Assembly (NCBI GenBank): GCA_964439935.1
Contig: CAYTPW010000008.1
Coordinates: 62,001 to 126,000 of the forward strand
From: JABMQW01 sp964439935
GTDB lineage: Bacteria; Fidelibacterota; Marinisomatia; Marinisomatales; TCS56
Direction of reading: 5' to 3'
DNA: 64,000 nucleotides
Within the stretch, counting starts at the first letter, position 1; each line of letters starts with the position of its first letter. Below the pieces are notes generated by a model, which was not told the DNA's origin, did no database searches, and was given only the letters and a program-made list of their open reading frames with translations. Of this stretch, positions 25,551-33,399 are shown piece after piece. The position numbers and the translations under genes are program-made.

Positions 25551-26663
25551 CTGAATAAATCCAAGCGCGGGCTGACTGCCCTGGCGGTGCTGGCGGGTAT
25601 TCTCTGGCTGAAATCAGCGCCACTGTTGATTGCTCTTGCGGTTACAGCATTATCCGGCTGGATATATCCTGCGACAGTGCGCCCGTTGAAGAATATCAAA
25701 TTCTGGTTTGCGATTGGATTGCTGGTGATAATCGTACCGCTATTTGCCGGTGTGCAGGACCGATCACTTTTGTGGATCACCTATTCCAGTGAAAAATTAG
25801 CTCAAACATATCTGATGGCTTTACGGGGAATCGTGGTTTTCCTGCTGATCCAGGTTTTGACAGTCGAACAGGACAGTGAGAAATTTGCCCGGCGCCTGGC
25901 GAAACTTGGTAATCAAAATTTCGTGACTCTCTACGAATTATCCCGGGAAATCATCCCCAATGCCCGCCATATTCTGAATAATCGTTTGCAGCACAATCGA
26001 CATTTCTCGATTGCCAGTGTCCGCCCCGGTGCGCTGCTGAATCTGATCAGTCAGGTCTTTGTTGATTTAATCCATCTGGCCGAGCGCTTGAACCAGCTTT
26101 TTCAGCCCCGGCTTGACCTAAATCCGGCTCGATTGATTGATAAGATCTCCGGTGACCATCAGCCGGTATTGATCGTAGTTACCGGCGAATCGGGAACGGG
26201 AAAATCGACCTGGTTGCAAGAATTACATGCTGAATTGAAAGTCCGTTTAATTCCCGTTGGTGGAGTTATCACCGACCGGGAATATGATTCTGAATCGACC
26301 TGGAAGCTGGTACTGACTGATATTATCAGCAGTGAAAAGCGAGTGGTTGCAACGACGGAACCAAAAACGCAAGCGCTTGAGACTGAAAATTATTATTTTG
26401 ATCGGTCAGCCCTGGATTGGGGCTCACGGCGGCTCAGCGCAGCGACTGGGGATTGGTTGATCGTCGATGAGGTGGGAATTTTAGAATTCGATCACCAGGG
26501 TTTCTTTCCTGCGCTGAAGCAGATTTCAGGACAGTACTCAGGTGTGCTGGTGTTGTCGCTGCGGAAATCGTTGCTGGTGGAACTGGACGATTTCCTGGCC
26601 AATGAATTACCCCAGCTCCATTTCTGGCAACGCTATTTCGTTATATTGGATGAATCGTATTGA
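25551..26663 (+). CDS. Fusion of EcfT/CbiQ-like membrane domain and THEP1-type nucleoside triphosphatase
   Basis: About 370 residues. The first half has three to four membrane helices then a charged helical part (LARRLAKLGNQNFVTLYELSR), like the T subunit of ECF transporters. The second half is a THEP1/NTPase_1 kinase: VVTGESGTGKSTWLQ (Walker A, about residue 210), GGVITDREYD, and WLIVDEVGILEF (Walker B). ATG is absent at the start. GTG at 25587 cuts into the first helix; a CTG at 25551, eight bases after GAGGA, gives a natural NKSKRG leader and is preferred here with caution. No ABC ATPase is nearby, so the NTPase may drive or regulate the neighbouring S-like protein. Confidence 0.65.
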   Translation: MNKSKRGLTALAVLAGILWLKSAPLLIALAVTALSGWIYPATVRPLKNIKFWFAIGLLVIIVPLFAGVQDRSLLWITYSSEKLAQTYLMALRGIVVFLLIQVLTVEQDSEKFARRLAKLGNQNFVTLYELSREIIPNARHILNNRLQHNRHFSIASVRPGALLNLISQVFVDLIHLAERLNQLFQPRLDLNPARLIDKISGDHQPVLIVVTGESGTGKSTWLQELHAELKVRLIPVGGVITDREYDSESTWKLVLTDIISSEKRVVATTEPKTQALETENYYFDRSALDWGSRRLSAATGDWLIVDEVGILEFDHQGFFPALKQISGQYSGVLVLSLRKSLLVELDDFLANELPQLHFWQRYFVILDESY

Positions 26664-26731
26664 AGTGGCCTGAACCGAAGATATGATTTGTTGAATTATA
26701 AATCAGCTTGAATTTTTCACGAAGATTCAAT

Positions 26732-27145
26732 TCATTCTTCTTTAATTGTAAGTTGCTTATTGTAAAAAGAAACTGCATTGTGATAATGAGCATGCATTTG
26801 TATTTCATAAAAAGATGCTACACCACTTAATAATAACCCGATTCCAAGATTAATACTACCCCTTCCCTCTTTTCGAGATAGTTCACTTATAATTAAATAT
26901 GCACTTGGAATAGAGAATAATAAGCTGGTCTTATATTTCTTTTTAGCAGACTTTATCTCCTGCTCGGTTTCTTTTATATTAGTCAAAATGTCATTTAATT
27001 CACTAAATCTTAAACGCTTATTGTTCATATAATATGTCTGCGTAAATACTAAATCTTTGGTAGCTATTTGGCCAAGGTCGGGTTCTTGGCTATACAAATC
27101 TGCAAATAAGAATACTCCAACTATTATAAATATATGTTTTATCAA
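26732..27145 (-). CDS. Hypothetical secreted/membrane protein
   Basis: 137 residues with a signal peptide (residues 1-19, ending LYSQ), a charged helical segment likely to form a coiled coil (LNDILTNIKETEQEIKSAKKKYK), and two hydrophobic stretches (LLFSIPSAYLII and GIGLLLSGVASFYEI). The ribosome-site region reads GAGGATATTTTG just before the ATG. AT-rich compared with neighbours. I do not recognise a family; it could be a periplasmic, membrane-bound accessory protein. Confidence 0.6.
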   Translation of the reverse strand: MIKHIFIIVGVFLFADLYSQEPDLGQIATKDLVFTQTYYMNNKRLRFSELNDILTNIKETEQEIKSAKKKYKTSLLFSIPSAYLIISELSRKEGRGSINLGIGLLLSGVASFYEIQMHAHYHNAVSFYNKQLTIKEE

Positions 27146-27396
27146 AATATCCTCTTTTTCAATCTATAAAGAAAACTATAGAATTATATAATCTATTTAA
27201 GTGTACGCGTTTTCTTACAAATGATCAAGTACAAATTTTTTGTTATAATTCACAATCAATAAAGGGATAATTCTGTCCGCGTATAGCTACCTGTTCCACT
27301 GAATATTGCGCAGTATCCGGTTGATATTAAAGGTAAAAGTGGCATGTCAATTGATCGGCAGTAAATGTGATCTGAAACGGATTAAGTATGATCAAA

Positions 27397-28359
27397 TTAT
27401 AATTCTTCTTTAATTTTTATCACTGATTGTCGCTCCCGGTTAACCAGCAGTTGTGTAACATCGGGCCGGGAGTAATGGCCCACCGGATCAAAATTCTGGC
27501 GTTCTTCAAAAACCCGATTGATATCCAGTGTTGCAGTAAATAATCCTTTTTTACCTGTTACCGGTGGTAGGAGCCACTCGCCATCTGGTCCGGCGATACA
27601 GGACCCGCCATCTGTCAGTACATCAGGCGCCGATTCCAACAGTTTTTCCAGATGGGGCGTGTCGGACGGGAAATCGTCTTTTTTCATCAATCCGGAGACC
27701 GATACCACATACGAACGGGCCTCTCGGGCGATGAACCGGGTGATATCGCTGGTGTTCCTTTCCGATCCTGGCCAGACGGCAATGTGGAGATTCTCGCCCA
27801 AACTATACAGGGCTGTCCGGGCTAGTGGCATCCAGTTTTCCCAGCAATTCAGTCCACCGACAGTAAATTGCTTCAACTGGTGGACCCGCAGACCGTTGCC
27901 GTCACCTGGTGACCAGGTCAGGCGCTCATCGTAGGTCGGTTGCAGCTTGCGGTGCACTGACTTGATTTTTCCCGCTTGGTTGATATATACCAGGGAGCAA
28001 TACAGACTATGCCCGCCTCGGTCTAGTGCTCGTTCAATAGTGCCCAGATATACGGCAAGTTTGTTTACCTTTGCCAGTTCGCAAATGGAATCCAATTCGC
28101 CGGCTTCAATCTGAATGGCATTCCTGATATAATGGGCATGGAATTCTTTTTGCACCGTTGAATTAAACTTGGTGCCATTGGTCAATGAAATCCAGAACGG
28201 ATAACCCGGAAGAATTCCCTCTCCGAAAACAACCAGATCGCATTCCTTCTGACCGGCTTGCGCGACATACTTTTCTATTTTTTTCAGGGTCTTCATTTTA
28301 TTTAACCAGACTGGAGCTATTTGCGCCAGGGCAACCTTAAGCTGTTGTTCATTATTCAT
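27397..28359 (-). CDS. Nitrilase-superfamily carbon-nitrogen hydrolase
   Basis: About 320 residues. The Glu-Lys-Cys triad is complete: FGEGILPGYPFW (Glu), HRKLQPTYDERLTWSPGDG (Lys) and GGLNCWENWMPLAR (Cys). The CWENW form and length fit the aliphatic nitrilase/cyanide dihydratase branch more than amidases. ATG at 28359 (MNNEQQLKVALAQIAP) starts right at the conserved first strand; an upstream TTG at 28410 would add 17 residues. It stands alone. Substrate is probably an organic nitrile, but this cannot be read from sequence. Confidence 0.85.
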   Translation of the reverse strand: MNNEQQLKVALAQIAPVWLNKMKTLKKIEKYVAQAGQKECDLVVFGEGILPGYPFWISLTNGTKFNSTVQKEFHAHYIRNAIQIEAGELDSICELAKVNKLAVYLGTIERALDRGGHSLYCSLVYINQAGKIKSVHRKLQPTYDERLTWSPGDGNGLRVHQLKQFTVGGLNCWENWMPLARTALYSLGENLHIAVWPGSERNTSDITRFIAREARSYVVSVSGLMKKDDFPSDTPHLEKLLESAPDVLTDGGSCIAGPDGEWLLPPVTGKKGLFTATLDINRVFEERQNFDPVGHYSRPDVTQLLVNRERQSVIKIKEEL

Positions 28360-28494
28360 GTTTTTACCACTGATATCTTGGGTTAGTGAATTCAATCCGC
28401 TGCTGATCAAGAGCAGGAGATTTTACAGAGTGAACGATTGATAATAAAGTGAAATGTGGTAGGGTGTAGTAACAGCACCCCAAAAAAACTACGC

Positions 28495-28989
28495 TTATAA
28501 TCTCCGCCACATGATATAAGCGTTAGTGAGGCCATTTTGCCGATGGTCATAGGCAGCGGGGATTTCACCTATGATTTTAAAGCCCAGTTTTTCCCACAAC
28601 CGGATCGCCCCCACATTACTTTTCACTACCAGATTGAACTGCATGGCCGAATACCCCAACCGTTTAGCTTCTTTCAACGCGAATTTTCCCATTGCAGTAC
28701 CAATTCCCCGCCCGGACAGGGAAGGTAAAGTCATGAATGATGCGTTAGCCACATGGGAGCCGAGGTCCGGTTGATTATCCTTTATGATAAAGGTCCCAAC
28801 AATTTTCTTATCAATGGTTGCTACATAAGTGCGATTATCTTTTCCACACCAGTAGCCTAACATGTTTTCCTGGCTTGAATCAGGGGCAAATACGTAGGTA
28901 TCTCCAGCAGCAATAATAGGCTTGATGATCGCCCAGATCTGGTCATGATCAGGTTCGATTGCTTTCCTGATCTTAATCGTCATAACCAA
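28495..28989 (-). CDS. GNAT-family N-acetyltransferase
   Basis: 164 residues of the GNAT fold: IRKAIEPDHDQIWAIIKPII at the start, then the acetyl-CoA loop GRGIGTAMGKFALKEAKRLGY (R/QxxGxG type), and VVKSNVGAIRLWEKLGFKIIGEIP at the end. The VKSNxxAIRLWEKLGF end is typical of RimI/phosphinothricin-type members. Single gene, target unknown. Confidence 0.88.
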   Translation of the reverse strand: MVMTIKIRKAIEPDHDQIWAIIKPIIAAGDTYVFAPDSSQENMLGYWCGKDNRTYVATIDKKIVGTFIIKDNQPDLGSHVANASFMTLPSLSGRGIGTAMGKFALKEAKRLGYSAMQFNLVVKSNVGAIRLWEKLGFKIIGEIPAAYDHRQNGLTNAYIMWRRL

Positions 28990-29034
28990 TATAATTTAAA
29001 ATATTCCTGATGTCCGAATAATTACTCGAAACGG

Positions 29035-29565
29035 TTATTCTTTTTTAGTCAAAACATTTGTACCGAAACAGGCAAATTCTTTTTCCGGGAAAGAAACGTC
29101 GAAATTGGTTTCAATCTGATCGATGCCGGTTGTCTCAATTGTCCAGCGCGCTTTTCCTCCGGGTACAAAATTCTCAATGACTTCGGTTTTAAACACCAGA
29201 ATCGTGTCATTTGACAGAGTATCATTTAAGATATATTGATTAAAATAGCCCTCAATGTTGAATTGCCGGTAAACAATTACTTTTCGGTTTTTATCGTAAC
29301 TGATCATCCCCTTATCGAGGTGGTGCTCACCATCGGGTTTTGATTCGGTAGGCTCAAATTTTGAGTCATTAGAGACTTCAATATAGTTTCCATTCATGAT
29401 GTAATTGAATTCGGACTCAATTTTTGATTTTTCATTGCCGAATCCGCTCCCAGTCCCGGACCATTTTCCGATTAAGAAATCCAATCTTTCCAGCGGATTT
29501 GTTTGTCCATAAACAACTCCGATTACCTGCGCTATCAGCATAATTACTAAAGTAATTCTTTTCAT
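29035..29565 (-). CDS. Secreted DUF1579-like lipocalin-type protein
   Basis: 176 residues with a signal peptide (about 1-20, ending VYGQ) followed by LDFLIGKWSGTGSGFG and beta-strand-rich sequence, resembling DUF1579 or THAP4-type small barrels. AAGGAG seven bases before the ATG. Such proteins often bind a small hydrophobic ligand or haem, but no ligand residue can be assigned here. Confidence 0.65.
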   Translation of the reverse strand: MKRITLVIMLIAQVIGVVYGQTNPLERLDFLIGKWSGTGSGFGNEKSKIESEFNYIMNGNYIEVSNDSKFEPTESKPDGEHHLDKGMISYDKNRKVIVYRQFNIEGYFNQYILNDTLSNDTILVFKTEVIENFVPGGKARWTIETTGIDQIETNFDVSFPEKEFACFGTNVLTKKE

Positions 29566-29612
29566 ATTTTCTCCTTTTTTCGAATAGTCAGGTCGAGATT
29601 TGCTTTTTCATT

Positions 29613-30242
29613 TCAATCCACTGGTAATTTTTTGAAACTGCAAAAAATAAAATTCTGGATTGTTGCGGACGGTGTCTCGTGGTCCACAGTTAGGCACTTA
29701 ATTTTTTCAAAGAAATTATTTAGCCGGTCGGTCATCGTCATTTCAGAATATCTATTAACCTCTTATCCACTGCAGGTTTTTGGTCCCTGCTCCGAAAAAG
29801 TCCCGATCACCAGAATTCCTGATTCATTGAGGCTGCTGTGAGCCGTTTGGATGTATTTTTCAATTTCCTGTTCCCGGGTCAGAAAATGAAAGGTCGCGCG
29901 GTCATGCCAGAAGTCATATTGCTCAGCTGGCTTAAAATTCACTGCATCGGCAACTAACCACTTTACTTTCTCCGAACGGTCGCCAAGTCGCTGTTTGGCC
30001 CTCGCTAGTGAAGCTGCTGAAATGTCAAGGATGGTAAGGTTCCGATAGCCAAGATTGAGTAAATGATCGACAAAAAGACTATCACCGCCGCCAATGTCAA
30101 TGATTTTTGCAGTTGCGGGAATATTAAAATGTTTGATGAAGTCCAAAGAGGTTACCGGTGTTGGCTGAAACCAGCTTACATTTTTAAGCTTTTTGTTCCG
30201 GTAGATATTTTCCCAGTGTTTTTTTCTGTTAGAATTTCTCAT
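29613..30242 (-). pseudogene. Class I SAM-dependent methyltransferase split by one in-frame TAA
   Basis: The frame runs from ATG 30242. It shows KIIDIGGGDSLFVDHLL (SAM-binding motif I), LTILDISAASLARA and DAVNFKPAEQYDFWHDRATFHFL, all fitting the small methyltransferase family that begins HWENIYRNKKLKNVSWFQ. At 29763-29765 there is a TAA after EQGPKTCSG. Reading on in the same frame gives EVNRYSEMTMTDRLNNFFEKI and TIQNFIFCSFKK, which is the normal family C-terminus, ending with TGA at 29613. So a single base change (for example TTA or CTA to TAA) truncates the protein from about 209 to 159 residues. It may be a recent loss, a readthrough site or a sequencing error. Confidence 0.8.
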
Positions 30243-30377
30243 GCAGGACGATGCTGAAACCAGGTAGACTTAGCTCTCTATAGCAGTGCAGGTTAATCCC
30301 GGAAAATCATATTCAAAGTCACAATCTGCATCGGATAAATCCAGCTGCACTGGAACGGGATGTCATCCCTGACGTCA

Positions 30378-30686
30378 TTATTCTTTTTTACGTGCTCGTG
30401 CTTTGGTGTGACCCTCCTTGCTGCCGCCATAGAAACACATAACACCCAGGATAAAGCCGAAATTGTACCAACCACCATTATTGTGGACTTCGTAAACGTT
30501 TACACTCTCGTTGAATAGTGAAATGATGAATGTGAAGAAGGAAATAAAACCGTGCCACAAACCTTTCCAGAAACCGGCCACTGCGCGCAACCCACCGGTA
30601 TTAACCAGGTCATTGGGTCCGGCAGCACAGGCCGCAAGAGTAAGCAGAAGATAGAAAAGAATGAGAAAAATAATCAGTTTTTTCAT
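30378..30686 (-). CDS. Hypothetical small lipoprotein with a membrane segment
   Basis: 102 residues. A lipoprotein signal ends LAAC (Cys 19). A second hydrophobic stretch (HGFISFFTFIISLF) is followed by NVYEVHNNGGWYNFGFILGV, a run I have seen in small uncharacterised membrane proteins, and a basic tail. TTGGAGAA precedes the ATG. No function can be given. Confidence 0.65.
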   Translation of the reverse strand: MKKLIIFLILFYLLLTLAACAAGPNDLVNTGGLRAVAGFWKGLWHGFISFFTFIISLFNESVNVYEVHNNGGWYNFGFILGVMCFYGGSKEGHTKARARKKE

Positions 30687-30858
30687 GTTTATTCTCCAAT
30701 GGACGAATTGAATTATTAATTTTACGGAATATCGGTTTGATTATAAAGGTGTAACCCGGGATGCAAAATCGATGATACTCCTTGTGATATAGCATCCTAT
30801 AAGTATAATAGTTAAATATTCATTCTCCACGAATCTTATCGGCAGTAATTTCCAGTTT

Positions 30859-32316
30859 ATGAAACTGAGTGAAAACCAGGCCACGCTGGCATTCCTGTTA
30901 CCGAGTGCTTTTAAGGAATTATTCGCCCCGCGCATGCTGGTAATTGAACACTCATTTGCCGATGGTTATTTCTGTCATGAAGCCAATTGGGAGACAATTA
31001 CTAGGTCGGAAATCAAGCAGCTGGAAGATTATATGCGGGAATGGCTGTGGGACGATCAACCGATAACATTAAAAACCTGGTCCCGTGATCGGATGATCGA
31101 GGAATTACACAGGATCAAGTCAATTAGTAAACTGAGTAATGTTCAGCGCTGGCATGCGGACCAGATACCGGTGATTCGCTATCGGGACTATTTCGATTAT
31201 GTGATTGAACCGATGACAACCGATAAAACCGCCTTACAGATATTCCGTTTAAAACAGTATAATAACGGTTTTATCATGCGTTTCCCAACCATTGCCCAAT
31301 CCCGGCGTCTGAAACCATTCATCGACCGCCCGAAGCTGTTTTCGATCATTGAGGAGCAGGAGCAATGGGGCAGTATCTTAGGCGTATCGACGGTCTGGGA
31401 GTTGAATGAATTGATTGTAACCGGTAAGATCAATGAAATGCTGTGGGTCGCCGAAGGATTGCACGAGAAGAAAATCAGCCAGATTGCAGACGCAATCTCA
31501 GCTCAGTTCCCCGGGCAACGTATTATCACGATTGCTGGCCCATCATCGTCTGGAAAAACATCTTTTGCCAAGCGTCTTGGTATCCATTTGAAGGTCAATG
31601 GGTTCACGACCAAGCAGGTTTCAATGGATGATTATTTTCTAGACCGAACTGAGATACCGGTCGATGAAAACGGGGACCAGGACTTTGAGTCGATCACGAT
31701 CATGAATATCGATTTACTGGCTGAACGTTTGGAAAATTTGCTATCCGGTAAAGCAATACCACAAAGGGAATTTGATTTCAACACCGGTACCGGAAGGGAT
31801 ACAAATGAAACAATCCAACTGAATGATCGCGATTTTGTTATTGTAGAAGGTATCCACGGACTCAATCCTCGGTTTTCGAGCAAGCTGGGCGAGGACCGGA
31901 TTCAGAAAATCTATATCAGTGCATTGACGCAGCTGAATATTGACACTACACACCGTGTATCAACCTCGGATAATCGCTTGCTGCGCCGCATAATGCGCGA
32001 TCATAAATTCCGCGGCTATCTACCGGAGCAGACATTGGATCGCTGGCCCTCCGTTCGCCTGGGTGAGGAGCGGAATATATTTCCCTACCAGGAACAAGCT
32101 GATTATATTTTCAATACGGCCCTAGTTTATGAATTCCCGGTACTGGCCAAATATGTCGGCCCCCTGTTAAATGATATTAAGAATGAATCCGGATTTGCTG
32201 TTGAAGCAGCCCGCTTGAACAGGTTACTATCGTTTTTTGAACCGCTGGACGAGAATCTGGTGCCGGGTATTTCAATCCTGCGGGAATTTATCGGCAGCAG
32301 TGATTTGCACTATTAG
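30859..32316 (+). CDS. Uridine kinase-like nucleoside kinase with ThrRS-like N-terminal region
   Basis: 485 residues. Residues 1-200 resemble the ThrRS second additional domain-like part found in this kinase group (RIKSISKLSNVQRWHADQIPV and HEKKISQIADAI near its end). From about residue 215 there is a uridine kinase/phosphoribulokinase domain: IAGPSSSGKTSFAKRL (P-loop), DDYFLDR, DFVIVEGIHGLNP and RRIMRDHKFRGY. This two-part protein is known from Bacteroidota, Thermotogota and clostridia and is thought to phosphorylate nucleosides. Its stop overlaps by four bases the end of the convergent gene. Confidence 0.87.
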   Translation: MKLSENQATLAFLLPSAFKELFAPRMLVIEHSFADGYFCHEANWETITRSEIKQLEDYMREWLWDDQPITLKTWSRDRMIEELHRIKSISKLSNVQRWHADQIPVIRYRDYFDYVIEPMTTDKTALQIFRLKQYNNGFIMRFPTIAQSRRLKPFIDRPKLFSIIEEQEQWGSILGVSTVWELNELIVTGKINEMLWVAEGLHEKKISQIADAISAQFPGQRIITIAGPSSSGKTSFAKRLGIHLKVNGFTTKQVSMDDYFLDRTEIPVDENGDQDFESITIMNIDLLAERLENLLSGKAIPQREFDFNTGTGRDTNETIQLNDRDFVIVEGIHGLNPRFSSKLGEDRIQKIYISALTQLNIDTTHRVSTSDNRLLRRIMRDHKFRGYLPEQTLDRWPSVRLGEERNIFPYQEQADYIFNTALVYEFPVLAKYVGPLLNDIKNESGFAVEAARLNRLLSFFEPLDENLVPGISILREFIGSSDLHY

Positions 32317-32723
32317 AAATCAGGTTCTCCGGTCTCCTCGACCAATTCTTTTATTTCCGGCCCCAGCCAATTGAGTGCCTTGGTCAGGTCATAAAATGCC
32401 CTGGTTGTGGCTGGAATTCTTTTAAGTTCTTCCATCGCACTATACATACGAATTAAACCGTATTTCCAGGCTTTGTCCACTAGGATGGCCGACAAGCCAT
32501 CGGGTGGTCTTTTATCGACATCCTGTACTGAAGTTTTAACTATCGCGTCAATATCTTGCCTTTTGAAAGGCTTGAATGAAGCCCGGAGATCAAACAATTC
32601 ATACTTGGTCAGGCCTTCACGTGTATACTTTTCCATACCGGAAAAATACTCGGAGAGAGTAAATTCTTTACTAGCGATCAACCAGGTGAAATCAAGATTG
32701 GGGTAGCGTTTGTACTGTAACAT
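32313..32723 (-). CDS. STAS/SpoIIAA-like hypothetical protein
   Basis: 136 residues. The alternation of strands and helices (FTLSEYFSGMEKY, YELFDLRASFKPF, DGLSAILVDKAWKYGLIRMYSAMEEL, TRAFYDLTKALNWL) resembles the SpoIIAA-like STAS fold. No cofactor motif is present. It converges on the kinase gene with a four-base overlap of stops (TTAG), so transcripts from both sides overlap. Function not known. Confidence 0.6.
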   Translation of the reverse strand: MLQYKRYPNLDFTWLIASKEFTLSEYFSGMEKYTREGLTKYELFDLRASFKPFKRQDIDAIVKTSVQDVDKRPPDGLSAILVDKAWKYGLIRMYSAMEELKRIPATTRAFYDLTKALNWLGPEIKELVEETGEPDF

Positions 32724-32832
32724 TTATACTGTCAGCTGTTTCAACCCTATTGCATACATACCGCTTGAAAACACGGCCCATAACAGTTTAATAATAACAC
32801 CAATTTAGATAATAATCTGCAAATAATCTCTT

Positions 32833-33297
32833 TTAATGCGCATGTCCATGCTCCAGCTCCTCAAGTGTCGCTTCCCGGATGGCTTCTATGGTTACGTTAA
32901 AATTCAAGACCATTCCGGCCAGAGGGTGATTACTGTCAATTGTAACCTTGTCATCATCAATCTCGCGGACAACAATCATGGTGCCATTACCATCTGCATC
33001 CTCGGCATGCAGGTGCATCCCAACCTGCAGATCTTCAATTTCATCAAAAGCGTCACGGGGCATTTGTTGCAATAATTCCGGTTTGACCAGACCATATCCA
33101 TCTGCCGGCTGTACCGTAACCTGAAGTTTATCCCCAACGATTTTTCCGGTTAATTCCTTTTCCAAGCCAGTAACAATACCGCCGGCTCCGTGAAGATATT
33201 TTAATGGTGATTGTCCATCGGATGAATCCAGCAGATTGCCATCGTCATCAGTTAAGCGATAGTGAATTGATACAACGAGATTATTTTGTATTTCCAT
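32833..33297 (-). CDS. slyD: SlyD-like FKBP-type peptidyl-prolyl isomerase
   Basis: 154 residues. IHYRLTDDDGNLLDSSDGQSPLKYLHG and GLEKELTGKIVGDKLQV are the FKBP half; an insert-in-flap domain (PRDAFDEIEDLQVGMHL ... IDDDKVTIDSNHPLAGM) follows, and the tail ends HGHAH. Insert plus short His tail mark the SlyD branch, a cytoplasmic folding helper which can bind nickel in some species. The short tail here suggests only weak metal binding. Confidence 0.9.
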   Translation of the reverse strand: MEIQNNLVVSIHYRLTDDDGNLLDSSDGQSPLKYLHGAGGIVTGLEKELTGKIVGDKLQVTVQPADGYGLVKPELLQQMPRDAFDEIEDLQVGMHLHAEDADGNGTMIVVREIDDDKVTIDSNHPLAGMVLNFNVTIEAIREATLEELEHGHAH

Positions 33298-33399
33298 TTT
33301 TACACCTGAAATTGAATTTGCTGAAGTGTGAATTAAGCTTGAATTTGGTTTTCGGATAAAGTCAAAATCTTTTGAGGATTATATGATGCGCCAGATGTT

